A stretch of 64,000 nt of DNA from Cyprinodon diabolis (GCA_030533445.1 CM060076.1:23174603-23238602), one strand, 5' to 3'; positions 26,401 through 37,267 are shown, counted from the first letter of the stretch. Translations and numbers: made by a program. The notes: generated by a model not told the origin, from the sequence alone.

Positions 26401-28037
26401 CGAGGAGTAACCCCAGTCTGTTAGGTTTTCCCCATTTTGGACCAATGGGGCCAAATCCTCCCCATATAAGCTCTTTCGATTGGATTCCTCGCCACCGGCA
26501 CGGTGAAACTTATCCAAACCTGAGCACAGTTACAGGTGAGTACATTTGGAGTATGATACAGATTTGTTAGAGACGCATAATATAGCGTACTGTATGGCAG
26601 ACAGTGAGCTTAATGATTGTGCACTATGGGAGCCATGGTATTGCACTATTAGTGGTACTTAGACTTCTGTTTTGGAAGAAAAAGAAAAAAACAAGAGCAA
26701 CCAATTGGTATAATTATGTTACATACAAAGTTAAGGGTTCTCATATTCATTTCACTGTGTTCCACAAAAGCAAGATAAGATCTGATCATTCAGATTTTAA
26801 TAGAGGGACCCTGCTTTGGCTGCACCTGGACACCTTAGATCAACTTGGACTTGCAAAGACAAAAATGGATTATAACAACCTGAATTTGTATTTCCTTGTA
26901 AACTTTGGCAGTTTTTTTTTAGATATATTTCTTAAAACGGTAGCAATTTAAGTGCTTTAAACTGTGATGGTTTACCTCAAGGTTATCTAGAAACCAAACA
27001 GGAGGTAAAATGGCTAAATTATATTTTTTTAATATGTTTGCAATCAGTTGGTTAAAAAGGTGGAAAATTAATTTGCATGTGATGTGACAAAGCATGTCAG
27101 GTGAATATAAATGTTAAACCACGGCATTGGAATAATGGATAAAATACAGAACAGGGGATAAAAAAATGATTTTTCCATAATTCATTTCTGTATTAACACT
27201 TATCCAGAACTAGAATCGATAAAAAAAAGAAAATCATACTTTTCCAAATCTGTCAAGTCTGATAATAATCTACAAAACTGAATCAGACAGTAAGATGTGC
27301 TGTAAGGCAACTTTTTTACCCAAAGCACAAAAAATTAGCAGAAGGAAAAGACTGTTTAAGAATATTTTTAAGAGCATCAAAAGAAACTGAAGACGACTAA
27401 TGAACCAGGATGACGTTAACGTCAGCAGGTCGACTGGTCTCCATAGAACCTGTTGCCAACAGAGCTGGGCTCCTTCCAACCCAACATGCAGCGTAAAGGA
27501 CAAGGCAGTAAATAAAAGACGTGGTGAGAAACTTTGCTTCCTAAAAGTTCCAGGGAAAATTTTGGGACCTCTTGCCAAAAGCAAACTGCTTCTGAAATAT
27601 CTAAAAAGGTGAAAATGATGGACAACTAAAATCAATAATGTTATTAATCTATACATGATTATTTATGAGATTATCAGTCTGATAATATTGTGTATAAAAA
27701 CAGTATAATAGTTAATTACACCCAGCCTTATGACTAAAACTTATAAGATTATCTAAAAATATACTCTTTTAAAAGATAAAAACTAAAATTATTACTGCTG
27801 TAGCTAAAAAAAATCTAACCCTTAAAAATTAGATGCATATCAGTTTAATATATTCATATTAAACATGATATTAAGTAAAGGTTTCAGGTAAAAACGCTTC
27901 ATGTTGATTTATTTAATCTTTCTTTCTATACTTTTCTACTACTGTATCTTAGTCTTAGTTGAGGTATTTGGACAATTGTGTATGTTTTGAATGGATAGTT
28001 ACTGGTCCAGGCCTGTCGACTTCAAATTCCTATAGAT

Positions 28038-28091
<54 letters not shown>

Positions 28092-31000
28092 ACTTTTGAA
28101 TATGTTAGGGTTCTCAAATGGCTGTCTACAGGCTCATCAGTAAAATGCACAAGGCTGAGGAAGGTGGACTTATTGTTGCTTCAGTTAATACAAAGTATTA
28201 ACTAAGACCTCTCTAATCCCTCCACACAATAGTGCCTCATTAGGAGAACTATTAACACCTTGATCTTACCTAAAACTAGGGCTGGGCGATATAGAAAAAA
28301 AGCTTATCGATAAAAAAAAATGCATATTGATCGATATCGATAATTATTGAAAAGATTTGAAACCATATTTTATGTGCAGCTCTGCCTGGACTTTTTATGA
28401 TATTGCTAAATTATTTAATTTTAATAAAGAACACAAACACAGACTTCCAATTAAATATTTATTTAACCAACTTTTTTAACCATAACAGAATTGTTTTAAG
28501 GAAAAATAACTTAAAAGACCTGAGTTATGTTATTAAATACTGACAAAGGATAAACTAAAGTGACCAAAATAAATATAACAAATAAACCTGGTTCAGCTTA
28601 GTTTCCTGCTTTAACCTGAGTTATTACTTTGAAGTTTCTGGCCCCTCAGCATTTTTCTCTCAATTGTTAGAACTACGTGGGAAACTGCCCAGAACTGAAA
28701 ATATATATATATTTTCCCGAAATTCCCGAAGATTCCTCGGAGGAGAGCCGCGCCGGGGCCTACACAGCTCGTACTCCTGCGGGTGTGAGCGGCTGAGATG
28801 ATAAAAAAAAAAAAGTTGGTTGTGTTATCAGACTTGGTTTTCACTGGTTCCCTACACATTTTACAGATGACTGTGGTTTGTTTTTTGTCCGACTTGCCAT
28901 GACCGAAATACTGCCAAACTGGCAAACTACAAAAACCCTTCTTTGGAACAATTTCCTCCGCCTCTCCTGCTGCGACATCTTCATGTGCTCTGTGTTGTGG
29001 TTTGAGAGGGCGGTGCTATGTGACGGCGTGCCTGGGTCCGCGATTGTGATTGGTTGGGAGGAAGCAGTGACTAGCATAAACCTACATGCTAGGCTACAAT
29101 GAGAAGGAAGGAAAACTGCGTTTCTTTATCGAACTTTTATCGAGCCTATTTTTTTCTATTTCGCCACACGTCTATCGATCGATATATATCGTTATTGAAT
29201 TATCGCCCAGCCCTACCTAAAACACAGTTAAGATGTTGTAAAGAGCAACAGTGGTTAAGTAGAGAAACTACCAATTAAGATTCTCCTTGCTTGCACCAAC
29301 AGTTTTCTTTGAGGGTTGCTGATTCAGACTTTCGACAATTTAAGTTTCTTAGTCAAATTATACCAGAAGAATGTTGCATGCTGCATGTTCATTTATGTAG
29401 ATGGCTTTGAATCCATCTAAAAGTGAAGTGATTACAAGCCCCAACTTTCTGGTCTTTCAAATCAAAAAAGGAAAACGCTGGTGGCTGATTGCTTTATAGA
29501 ACCGAACTGGAAGTGGGAGTTTAACCAACTATATATATATATATTTAAAAACAGAGAAAAAAAATTAAGCATTTGAATTGTAGATCACTGGTCAGATGCG
29601 ATCAAGTGTTAAGTCAATTTTAAATTAATTCAATCCATGTTTTTTTTAAATGTGTCTCATTTGACACATTTAACGATAAATATTGAACAACCAATGGAAG
29701 AATAAAGATTCATTTTGAAAAAGCTTTTCTTAAATATTTATCTTTGCTTCCATTGTATTTTTTCCCACTCTGTTCATTCTCAATAATTCTATAAAGTATT
29801 TAATAAATAAACACTAAATCATACAGGAGCAGGAATTTTAGGCATGCTGGGACCATGCTTTTTTATTGCTTCACAGTGATTCAGTGCAGATTTTGTTTGC
29901 TTCACTCAGAGAGTCAAGTCTTACCCAGCTCTCCTTCATGTGTTGCTGGGTCAACCCATTCCTCTCCCGGGCCCAAGCTGGCCCAGTCCAGCACTGCTTC
30001 ACTCAGAACACTAGAGTACAACTCTGTAGCAGAGCAAGGTGGCAGATTAGGATAATTGGTAAATATATATATATATATAATAAAGGGACTACATAAACAA
30101 CACGATATAATTTCAATCAATTCAATTCATCAAATCTTATGTGAAATCAAACTGTCCACACTGTTTGCCAATCAATTCCACATGCTGTTGTGAAATTGGA
30201 ATAGACAACAGCTGGGAAATATTGGGAATTAACTAGCCACACTTAATAGGGGGCCCTGTCACACCTTGATGATTTAGACCACCGTATTCCTGACGTACAG
30301 AAAACCTGGCAAAAAACGCTGGCATACGTTGGATAAGTTATGGGTACGTTTTGTATAAGTTATGAGCACCCTGAAACACGCTGAAACACGTCGACATATG
30401 GCTCAAAATTTCCCGACATGTGCCAACGTTTGCTCATACGGAGGTCATATGTTAAGGCCAATTTATGCTTCTGACGCATAGCCTCTGCAACTGTCAAATC
30501 TGTCTCTGTGCACGACCACGCCCCCTGAGGTGGGCAACTGTCGTTGCACACCTAAAGAAAATCCTGACTAAGCGTCGGACGGTCGCAAACCCGCGCAGAC
30601 CTTAGGCGGAAGTGCACAGACAAAAAGCAGCTGTGATTGGTCCTTGGTATGCCTTTCCGGCCGTCTGTGTGGTCGTCCTTCTCGATTCGGTGCCGGGGCG
30701 CGCCATTTTTAAAAACCGAGGAACAACTGCAATGGACAACCATGACGAAAGGTTAATCGAGGAGTTTCGCACTATTAAAAAACCTATTCCTCTTCGATGT
30801 CTAGCAACTCTAGATCATTTCCATGACCGCGATACCTTGCAAACGTGCCATTGTTTTTTTGGACGATAAACACTCCTGCCGGCGCCACTGAAGTTCTCAT
30901 GACCATCCGCCGAAGTTCTCGCGACTTCTCCAATAGGCCTCCCCTTGTGCTTTGGTCCCTAGAAATTCCACACCGATGGTGCAGAAGCATACCAGAACTG

Positions 31001-33600
31001 GTTTGCGACCGGACCCAAGCAACATTTGATGTGTGTGGTTGCAGAAGTCTAATCTGCACTTTACAGGTAAGTTATCTGATCATTGACATACGTTAAGTGT
31101 AAATTCCTGATAAGCTGTGGTGTCTAGCCTATCGAAAACCTATGAGTAACTTGTGCATAATTTATGTGTAACTTATCAATAACTTATCTCCAATGCATAT
31201 CAACGTATCTGATGTTTTCCAAACAAAAAGAGGGCTCCCAGGAGGAAAGACACTGGCTTGTGACATTTCATGGGCATCGCGCTGCCGTGCGTTATGCATA
31301 AGTTAAGCTGTCGTTGGACTTGCGCTTTGGACTCGTTATGAATACTTTATGTAAACACCCAAAATTGAAAAATATATAGAAAGTTCAGCCTATGCAAGCG
31401 TTTTAGAACATTCTTGAATGTCAGGCATACGTTGGCTAAATCTTCAAGGTGTGACAGAGGCTTAAATGAGTAGTTCTGCAGGTGGTGACCACACACCACT
31501 TCTCAGCACCTGCTTTCTGACTGATGTTTGGGTCACTTTTGAAAGTTGTGGGTTGTACACAGACTCTACAACCCACACACAAGTGGCTCAGGTAGTGCAG
31601 CTCATCCAGGATGGCACATCAATGAGAGCTGTGGTAAAAAGGTACTGTCAGCACACAGGACATTACACCAGGAGATGTGAGAAGGCCGTAGGAGGGCAAG
31701 AACCAAGTAGCAGGACCGCTACCTCCGCCTTTTTGCAAGGATGAACAGGAGGAGCATCGCCAGGGCCTCGCAAAATGTGTCTGACTTATATGTATTGAAG
31801 TCCCACAGGACCTTAGCTCCGTCCTTTTACACCCCCTTAGGAAGTGGGCTCCCATTTTGACCTGGGGGTCTCAGTTTGTGTTCTGCACAGATGTTTCTTT
31901 ACACTATACCAGCCACTTATTAATGACATTCCATTTATTCCTTTCCTGCCAGTATTTTACATACAATGATCAGTGCTTCTGTTTTGTCCTTCAGCCTGGA
32001 CCTCTCTAAGCATTGGTAGGATTTTGTCATATCAGCCACTTAAGGTATTTGTCAATGGTCCATCTTATGCAGGGTGTTTCCCTGCATGAGAATATATAGG
32101 TTCAAGTTTTTCCTCTCCATCCTGTCAGGAGCAGTGAGGTCTGTTTCTTAGCAGGTTATCTGTGTTCTGCATCTTGCAAAAGTTTTACCTTCTTGAACTT
32201 TTCAAAGAGGATTTACCTGATCCCTGCATTTCTGTCTATTTTTTTTAACTTCCTGAAGTCAGGGAACAAAAGTGGGTCATCAAAGTTTAGACTAAGTGAC
32301 CTCTGGTTGCTGATAAAACCTCATTACGATACAGGAGGAAAGAAGCCAGCAAAAAGCCAGTTTCACTCACAATCAGCTCCTCTACTTCCACATTTGACCA
32401 ACGGACTGCTAAAGTGATTTAGAAGGAAGTGGAATTTCACAGGAAACATTGAAAATAAAGCCATCAGTCTGTATTATATGCAATTTTGGAAATCAAAATC
32501 CTAATTAATAAAAATGAGAGCACCGACCCAGTGTAATGATAAATTACGAATATTTAGTTCCTACTTTACTCTTCATTCTTCCAAGTGTCTCCCTATGCTT
32601 TGTGTTGGAGTCAGATATATTTGGTCACAAGACTCCAATTTGGCCTGATGGTCATGGGGCTAAACTAAATCAGAGGCCAGGGGGGCTGGTCATAAGGCTG
32701 GGGAAAATGAATTAAAGCTGAACAGAGGTCAAGTCAAACTGTAAATGCTGTAAACAGCAACTCAGTCTTCTGAACAACAAGGGCTCAGTCCCCAGAATTT
32801 AATACACAACAAACAAGACGACCAGACTGCCCTAGAAGGTTAGATGGAATTTCTCATTTCCACAAGGTAATGCAAATCATTTTTGAACAATACCCGTCTA
32901 GCCCCCCCCCCCTAAGAGCTAAGAGACTAAGAGCCTCCTTTGGTGGGTTCCTGCTTGCTGAAACAACCACTCTTTTAATCCTGGAATGCAAAGGAATGCA
33001 ATTACCTACCTGGATACACACACCTTTATCCCACTGAGTGTGTAACGACATATAAAGCTCCCTTTGATCGCTTATGTTTATTGAAGAACTAAAAATAACA
33101 TTCTAAACAAAATTAAAAGCAATACAACATAATCATCAGGGTTTTTTTTCTGCATGGGGGCTCAGAGGAAGCTAACTTGCAGGAAAGCAAGCAGATAATA
33201 AAAAAATAAAAAAAAAAAGCTGAAAACACAGAAACAACAGATATCCTCTAAGCCAGGAAATAAAATCCACCAATAGCCTAATAGAGCTTAAACAAAGTCC
33301 AAATTATTTCCTGGGGACTCTGCCCATGCTTTTTAATCCAGCCTAAAACATAAATAGCACATAAAACTTAGATTAGATTCCTACTGTAAGGTAAGCAAGT
33401 GATAATTTTCTTATTTCTTCATATTTATTATGTCATTATAGTGCTTCTCAGTTTCAAAGGTGACAACCTTTTACTTGCAGGGTTTACAATCCAGTGCTGC
33501 GCAAGCTGTAGTATAAAGCTTTGAATACTATTAAAAACATGGGGGAAGGGCGATGACCTGCGGTGGGTGAAGCCGACTCACCTTGTTGTCTGGTTTCCAT
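13535..33600 (-). CDS. tpd52l1: Tumor protein D52-like 1 (TPD52 family coiled-coil protein), seven coding exons
   Basis: Coding exons in gene order are 33582-33600, 23464-23582, 23233-23381, 21108-21209, 15228-15266, 14708-14768 and 13535-13657. Phases match throughout and total 612 bases, or 203 residues (human 204). The start METRQQG parallels human MEAQAQG. Exons 2-3 carry the acidic stretch and the coiled coil (EEEREEILQELTK, then LEEEISTLKQVLLSKEK). Exon 4 has YKKTSETLSTAGQKTSAAF, exon 5 YSVRHSMSMPAMR, exon 6 NSPSFKSFEEKVENTV and exon 7 TKVGGTGTGGSFEEVLSSAA. Family members form homo- and heterodimers through the coiled coil and act in vesicle trafficking and membrane fusion; TPD52L1 is also reported to bind ASK1. 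There are two alternative first exons and a candidate microexon (listed separately). Intron 4 hosts an intact Tc1-like transposon. Adjacency to hddc2 matches human 6q22. Confidence 0.93.
14401..14440. repeat. (AT)n microsatellite
   Basis: Twenty AT units followed by an imperfect ATATAC tail, in the last intron of tpd52l1. Confidence 0.95.
14898..15118 (+). mobile_element. tRNA-headed SINE
   Basis: The head has a box A-like 'tggcggcctagtggttagg' and a box B-like 'ggttgtgagttcaaaaccc', followed by a body shared with the copy at 57983-58207 ('ggatgggttaaatgcagag'). The pol III promoter boxes of a tRNA-derived SINE are therefore visible. The tail is A/T-rich. It is not a functional tRNA gene because no clover-leaf closes. 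Confidence 0.8.
15705..15719 (-). other. tpd52l1: Candidate 15-base in-frame microexon of tpd52l1
   Basis: On the minus strand, a pyrimidine-rich tract and 'ctttccaag' precede GTCCAACTCAATAGG, which is followed by a strong donor 'gtaaga'. It lies between exons 4 and 5, whose junction is in phase 2. Its 15 bases keep the frame and would insert five residues (SNSIG) just before YSVRH. TPD52 and TPD52L2 have alternatively used residues at this same point, which makes the call plausible. There is no transcript evidence. Confidence 0.4.
16335..16480 (+). repeat. Diverged copy of the repeat at 2900-3045
   Basis: The blocks 'aaaagcttcctgga' and 'acaaagtccagtggatt' and the preceding 'aaggctttg' tract line up with the right arm and tail of the hairpin repeat near 2900. 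The 'gaaacgtcttc' segment is missing here. Confidence 0.5.
16740..18351 (-). mobile_element. Full-length Tc1-like DNA transposon
   Basis: The element is 1612 bases. It starts CAGGTGCTGGTCATAAAATT and ends in its reverse complement, with 202-base inverted repeats (16740-16941 and 18150-18351) that appear identical on visual comparison. A TA dinucleotide flanks both sides (16738-16739 and 18352-18353), the classic Tc1/mariner target. It encodes one open transposase on the minus strand. It sits in intron 4 of tpd52l1, opposite to no exon, and is transcribed in the same direction as the host gene. Confidence 0.97.
17028..18032 (-). CDS. Tc1-like transposase, DD34E, apparently intact
   Basis: The frame encodes 334 residues starting MGKTADLTVV; an upstream in-frame ATG at 18068 would add 12 residues but is less like the family. 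The N-terminal paired-type helix-turn-helix region includes EAGCSQSSVSKHINREAKGR, followed by a basic GRKKCTSKR segment that may serve as AT-hook or nuclear signal. The catalytic core shows Asp in FSDESKF, Asp in FQQDLAPAH and Glu in NPIENLWG, with 34 residues between the last two. The length is normal for fish Tc1 transposases, and no stop or frameshift is present. The enzyme would cut and paste the surrounding element at TA sites. Together with the matching terminal repeats this suggests a recent insertion; present-day activity is not shown. Confidence 0.95.
   Translation of the reverse strand: MGKTADLTVVQKTTIDTLHKEGKTQKVIAKEAGCSQSSVSKHINREAKGRKRCGRKKCTSKRDNRTLERIVKQNPFKNVGEIHKEWTAAGVSASRTTTHRRMKDMGFCCRIPCVKPLLNHRQRQKRLAWAKEKQDWTAGEWSKVMFSDESKFCISFGNQGPRVWRKRREALHPRCLKSSVKFPQSVMVWGAMSSAGVGPLCFLRSRVNAATYQEVLEHFMLPAADQLFGDADFIFQQDLAPAHSAKATSTWLKDHGIPVLNWPANSPDLNPIENLWGIVKKKMQYTRPNNSEELKATIRATWAIITPEQCHRLIDSMPRRIAAVIQAKGGPTKY
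18354..19704. other. tpd52l1: Intron 4 of tpd52l1, no feature seen
   Basis: This is AT-rich intron sequence between the Tc1-like element and the hAT relic. I see no exon, no clear repeat boundary and no structured motif in it. Confidence 0.5.
19705..20150 (+). pseudogene. Truncated hAT-type element with N-terminal transposase relic
   Basis: It begins TAGGGTGACCAAACGTCC, a hAT-type end common in fish. About 250 bases in, a plus-strand frame starts MQKRKCMFTDDLQKSFPPF. With frame changes, this is followed by a Cys-x2-Cys segment (LCTVCKAG) and an SNGGA-to-SHLDSESK stretch, the pattern of the zinc-finger N-terminus of this transposase type. The right end is not found, so the copy is truncated and dead. 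Confidence 0.55.
21465..21600 (-). repeat. L2-type LINE 3' tail, reverse orientation
   Basis: Read on the minus strand it ends in a 'tgctatataaataaactgaattgaat'-like tail (plus strand 'attcaattcagtttattt'), the same 3' end family as the copy at 57335-57630. Only the terminal part is present. Confidence 0.6.
25276..25312 (-). other. tpd52l1: Alternative first exon of tpd52l1 with TATA-type promoter
   Basis: ATG at 25312 opens 12 codons (MHSNEERGRLTA) and ends CTGCAG before 'gtaca'. The phase is 1, exactly as needed to join exon 2 (GGT, then FLDSQPL). A TATATAAA box lies on the minus strand at 25358-25365, about 46 bases upstream of the ATG. TPD52-family genes use alternative promoters, so this fits, but no transcript evidence is available. 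Confidence 0.5.
26307..26343 (-). other. tpd52l1: Second alternative first exon of tpd52l1 (candidate)
   Basis: ATG at 26343 opens MSTTWDMQLDST and ends ACAG before 'gtaaaa', again in phase 1 and again 37 bases long. The frame stays open further upstream to 26517, so a longer N-terminus is possible. Support is only the splice phase and a good donor. Confidence 0.4.
28042..28089. repeat. (TA)n microsatellite
   Basis: About 24 uninterrupted TA units in intron 1 of tpd52l1. Confidence 0.95.
28277..29215 (-). mobile_element. Internally deleted hAT element
   Basis: The ends TAGGGCTGGGCGATAT and (reverse) TAGGGCTGGGCGATAA form inverted termini with subterminal 'tatcgat' repeats. A perfect 8-base duplication CCTAAAAC lies at 28269-28276 and 29216-29223. 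The 939-base interior keeps only a BED-finger coding fragment on the minus strand, so it would depend on a transposase from elsewhere. Confidence 0.93.
28790..28990 (-). pseudogene. BED zinc-finger fragment of a hAT transposase
   Basis: The minus-strand frame reads PVWQYFGHGKSDKKQTTVIC, then KMCREPVKTKSDNTTNF. It has the aromatic W..F, the Cys-x2-Cys pair and the NTTN segment typical of BED fingers at the start of hAT transposases. The distal His residues and the catalytic domain are gone, deleted with the rest of the element. Confidence 0.7.
30252..31461. mobile_element. Non-autonomous DNA transposon with subterminal repeats
   Basis: The left end CCCTGTCACACCTTGATGATTTAG matches the reverse complement of the right end (CTCTGTCACACCTTGAAGATTTAG) at 22 of 24 positions. 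The motif 'ataagttat' and its complement recur near both ends (about 30333, 30353, 31150-31190 and 31295), as transposase binding sites often do. A 'ggccaatttatgcttctg' block at 30459 resembles a Harbinger-type end and may be a nested fragment. The short frame MDNHDERLIEEF near 30732 is a possible SANT-protein relic, but this is weak. Confidence 0.65.
31540..31850 (+). pseudogene. Tc1-like transposase relic, internally deleted
   Basis: One frame gives VAQVVQLIQDGTSMRAVVKR, then a jump to QHTGHYTRRCEKA, and a shifted frame gives MNRRSIARASQNV. These correspond in order to the N-terminal helix-turn-helix region of a Tc1-type transposase family of fish (…MRAVARRF…TGRYTRR…RNRRSTARALQN). Deletions and frameshifts make it non-functional. 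Confidence 0.6.
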
Positions 33601-33787
33601 CATAGACGCTCAGGTGAAGTTTCCACGTAGCCTTCAGAGACAGACCGCACGCGCAGCACCGCTTCTGAGACCAGAACCGACGAGGTGTCACGCGCCGTGC
33701 AAGCTTACAGGCGGAGCTTTGGTTACCGGCCAATGGGCTGCATGTACGGCAAGACGTTTTATCACATAGTGTATACGAGGCTCTATC
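33601..33787 (-). promoter_or_regulatory. tpd52l1: Proximal promoter of tpd52l1
   Basis: This short, GC- and CpG-richer stretch lies just upstream of the canonical first exon. It includes a CCAAT box (33730-33734) and several CG dinucleotides ('gtcacgcgccgtgc'). It is cut off upstream by a hAT insertion at 33788. Confidence 0.5.
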
Positions 33788-34463
33788 CAGGGGCGGAGCT
33801 AGATGGGGGGCCTTTGGCCACCCCTGTGCCCACCTCTAATACAGACTATATTATATATTCAGTAATCAAAACATTAAAATTTTTCATATATTACCAATTA
33901 CTTGACAACAAAACCCTATGGTTAATTGTGCTAATCAATATACTAACATTAAAGATGATAAATACAGAATTAATGCTCTTTTCAGAACTAGATTTTTAGT
34001 TATATGGAGTAAAGAGAAAATAATGTGTCTCTGCAAGTCATCTAGGAGTCTTTGGTAAAATCAGATAAATAAGTATTTTAATAAAAACGTATTAAATAAT
34101 CAATTCATAGAGATATTAGTACATGTAAATATCAATTTTATGCCGAAGTATTATTGATAAAAGTAGGTTAGTAATGACAATGGAAAAGATGTTTGCCCCA
34201 GAACTCAAACCTGAAAGAATTTTATCCACTATACCTTTAATTTAGACACCATGGATGTTTAAATATATGCGTCTATTTGTTAGCAAATGCTGTAGGAAAG
34301 TATAAATTGTCTTTATTTTGAAAATATCGATGTTGCGCTCGTTAATTTTCCTGTTGGAAGAGGAAAACCTGAGGTTCTGATGCCGATCCACTTTCGGCCA
34401 CCCCTCAGTGTACATTGGTTATTGCCTGGCCACCCTTATAAAAATGTTCAGGCTACGCCTTTG
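33788..34463. mobile_element. Non-autonomous hAT element 190 bases upstream of tpd52l1
   Basis: It begins CAGGGGCGGAGCTAG, and the reverse complement of its other end reads CAAAGGCGTAGCCTG. A perfect 8-base duplication GCTCTATC flanks it (33780-33787 and 34464-34471). There is no coding capacity. 'ggccacccct' blocks occur near both ends. Confidence 0.9.
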
Positions 34464-34471
34464 GCTCTATC

Positions 34472-37265
34472 AGGTACATGTCGGAGGCTCAAAACAATTA
34501 CACTTGATAATCTTTAAATATTTTTTTCATGCAACATACTTAAGATTTGATCATACGAAGGGTTCCACTGTATTACTCTGAACATCAGAGTTGATTATTA
34601 CCTTTTATAAAATACAGAGAATATCTATATCTTTAAAATATTTTGTACACCCCTGGATAACCTTGGTTATATCATGCTGTCTTATGTGTAGTTTCTTATA
34701 TGCTTATCGTCTAGACTATATTTGTGGATTGGTAAAGTTCAGTTCTTCTTTTTTTGAAGTACTATTTACTACTATTTTTATATTTTCCTTGCTGTATACA
34801 TTTGAGGATTATATTTTAAAAGTGTGTGAATTAAAATACATTATAATGCATTTTGAGTTTCATATTTTGTTCCTCCTTAAAAATCAGAAATAAAATAATG
34901 TAAATGATCATGCTGCTTGAGGGGTGAGTTATTTTTTGTGTGTGGAAATTTAAATCATTTTATGCATAGGGAGAGATGCAATGCTAAGAATAACTCTCTT
35001 GGAACACTCAATTCTTTCTCGTCAATTTATGTGTTTTTTCCCATTTATAATTAACATTTTAAATGTCTTGAAAATTATTCTTCCTAAGACCATATTGCGC
35101 ATCTCCCCCTTTCGCTTACAGTGCTTTAACAACCACAAAACACAAAGCTCACACTAAACACTTTTTAAATCACTGTAGCTTTGGTGTGTGGCCCATTTCT
35201 GGATTTAAACACTTTTACAATAGCCGCTAACTTTTCTACTTTTGCATGACAAACCCCCCTCTCGCCTCACCCCCCATCAAAACTGAATGGTTTGAAATTG
35301 TTAATTATTTTATATACACTAATGTTTCATTATACTGGGTTCTGTTGTTACCAATCTTATCTGGAAACCAACCTGTAGAGTGTTCAATATTATGAAAGAC
35401 ATTTATCAAACAGAATATGGCTAATCATTTGAAATAGCCGAGCGGTGCAATGCGCTGCACAAATTCCCCTCTTTTTCTACTTGAGCACCTGCCCCCCAAT
35501 ATGTCCGTGCACAGCGCGGCTCCTTTGTATGAAAACATATAAGATGCCAGCTATCTTGAACCTCTGCACACATATTTTGGAAATCACATAAGAACTGGAG
35601 GCTTTTTTAAAGTCAAACAGATTAAATAGCAATTCAGTCTTCTACCAACCTCATGGTAGATATCTAAAATATGACAGTCTGTGAGCGGATATTCAATTTC
35701 AAATATCCATAAAATATTGACAGAAACTATGTTCCTGTTGGTAGTTAGAGTTTAGATGGTCAGACTGTATGGAATCTACATGTATTGGATTATACAAGTG
35801 CATTTTCACGTTCTTGCTGTTGTTTCCTACAAAATATATATGCAGTCATGAAACTCTATTTGAAAATAACCATAAAATTCCATTTAAATAACAATATTTA
35901 AAATATCTTTTGCCAATATTAACAAAAATATATTTAAAAAGAGCCTACTTTGATTATATACAGCAATAAACTGACAAAAATGAGTAATTAACTGATCAAC
36001 AGCACACTGGGGAAAAACATCAGAAGCTAATAACATTATGACCACTCACCACAAAATGGGTTCTCTCTTGGAGAAAATGTGGAAAATCCCAGATTTGGAA
36101 TTCAGTCTGTTGTACTTAGACTTATGGAAACTATTTAATCAATTCTGCAGGCTAAACAATTTGTGATAAAATGAAAAAAATGTGACCCATGTTTTCCTAC
36201 TATGGCACAATTGTGACCTCTAGTGACAAAGAAGTGTTATCACAACTCAGATTGTTTGATGCCTGAGATAGTAAGGCTTTTTTAACAGTTGGTAAATCAG
36301 GGTAAAAAGAAAAACACCTCCACATTTTTGGCATTTGGTTTATTTTCCATCAAATTCGTAGATAAAATAGTGTCTGTCCCTTTGCTAAGATAGCAACAGT
36401 AATAACAGCAGAGATCTCTGACAGTGGCAGCATTTCGGTTAAAATGGTTTGGTTTGTTGAACATTTCCTTGTAAAGAGATACTTGAAATAAAAGTGACTA
36501 TATATATCTGTATATATATAGATAGTATACCATCCTGAGGTTACCGATAAATCCACCTTTACTGGTTTAGCAGTGACGACTTGTAAGGTCTCGCTTCCCA
36601 AATGCAGACATTTAATTAGCTAAAGGCGACACAACTTCTTACACATTTCCTCCTTCACAGGAGATCTAATGTTTTAGGCAGGGCTCAAAGTGCAACACAT
36701 TATTATTCTTTTTCCCCAAGTGAAGAAAAGCATGAGCCATAAATAAAGTGACCGTTAGACGTGCAAATTTACAGGCAGGTTTTGGATGCAGCCTACACCC
36801 TGGCTGTGGTTTGGGGATGTCACACATATACTTATTGCCTTTTGTTTAGTAAACAGTCAGCAACAAGATCTGAAATGTATTTACCATTTGCTTCATTTAG
36901 TTTTATAAGATTTTCATGTATGATTATTTGTATTTTAATTTTGCCGTTGTAATAAATATGTAATAAGGCCAGACTGTGATACATTCTCTTTAAAAACACA
37001 AGTTTATAATCTGATCTACAGCCATGGTGATGGCACCATTTAAGCAACATGTCTTAATGGGAAAATATATATTTACATCTAAGCTGACAGCTAATATGGC
37101 CCTAATAAATTTGCATCAACAACAACAAAACAAAGAAAAACTCGATCATAAAATACAATTTCAGTCAGGGAAAAATAATGTCTTCAAATTTCAAGTTCAT
37201 TTTAAGTTATTTATCTGGCGACAGGCTAGATTAGCACAGTTGTAATTTCAGTGATGAGAAAGCCT
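34472..37265. other. Intergenic sequence upstream of tpd52l1
   Basis: No exon is recognised. Around 35430-35525 there is a GC-richer patch ('gagcacctgccccccaatat') that recalls transposon sequence, but I cannot delimit it. Short AT repeats occur near 36505-36525. The rest shows nothing. Confidence 0.45.
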
Positions 37266-37267
37266 AC

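Noticed and set aside
26272..26517. Full 81-residue minus-strand frame as a separate small gene
   Set aside because: The only supportable part is the last 37 bases before a good donor in the right phase for tpd52l1 exon 2. The upstream extension is open but unsupported.
34591..34893. Plus-strand frame of 100 residues rich in F, I, L and Y
   Set aside because: AT-rich sequence produces such hydrophobic frames by chance. No start context, exon signals or family match.
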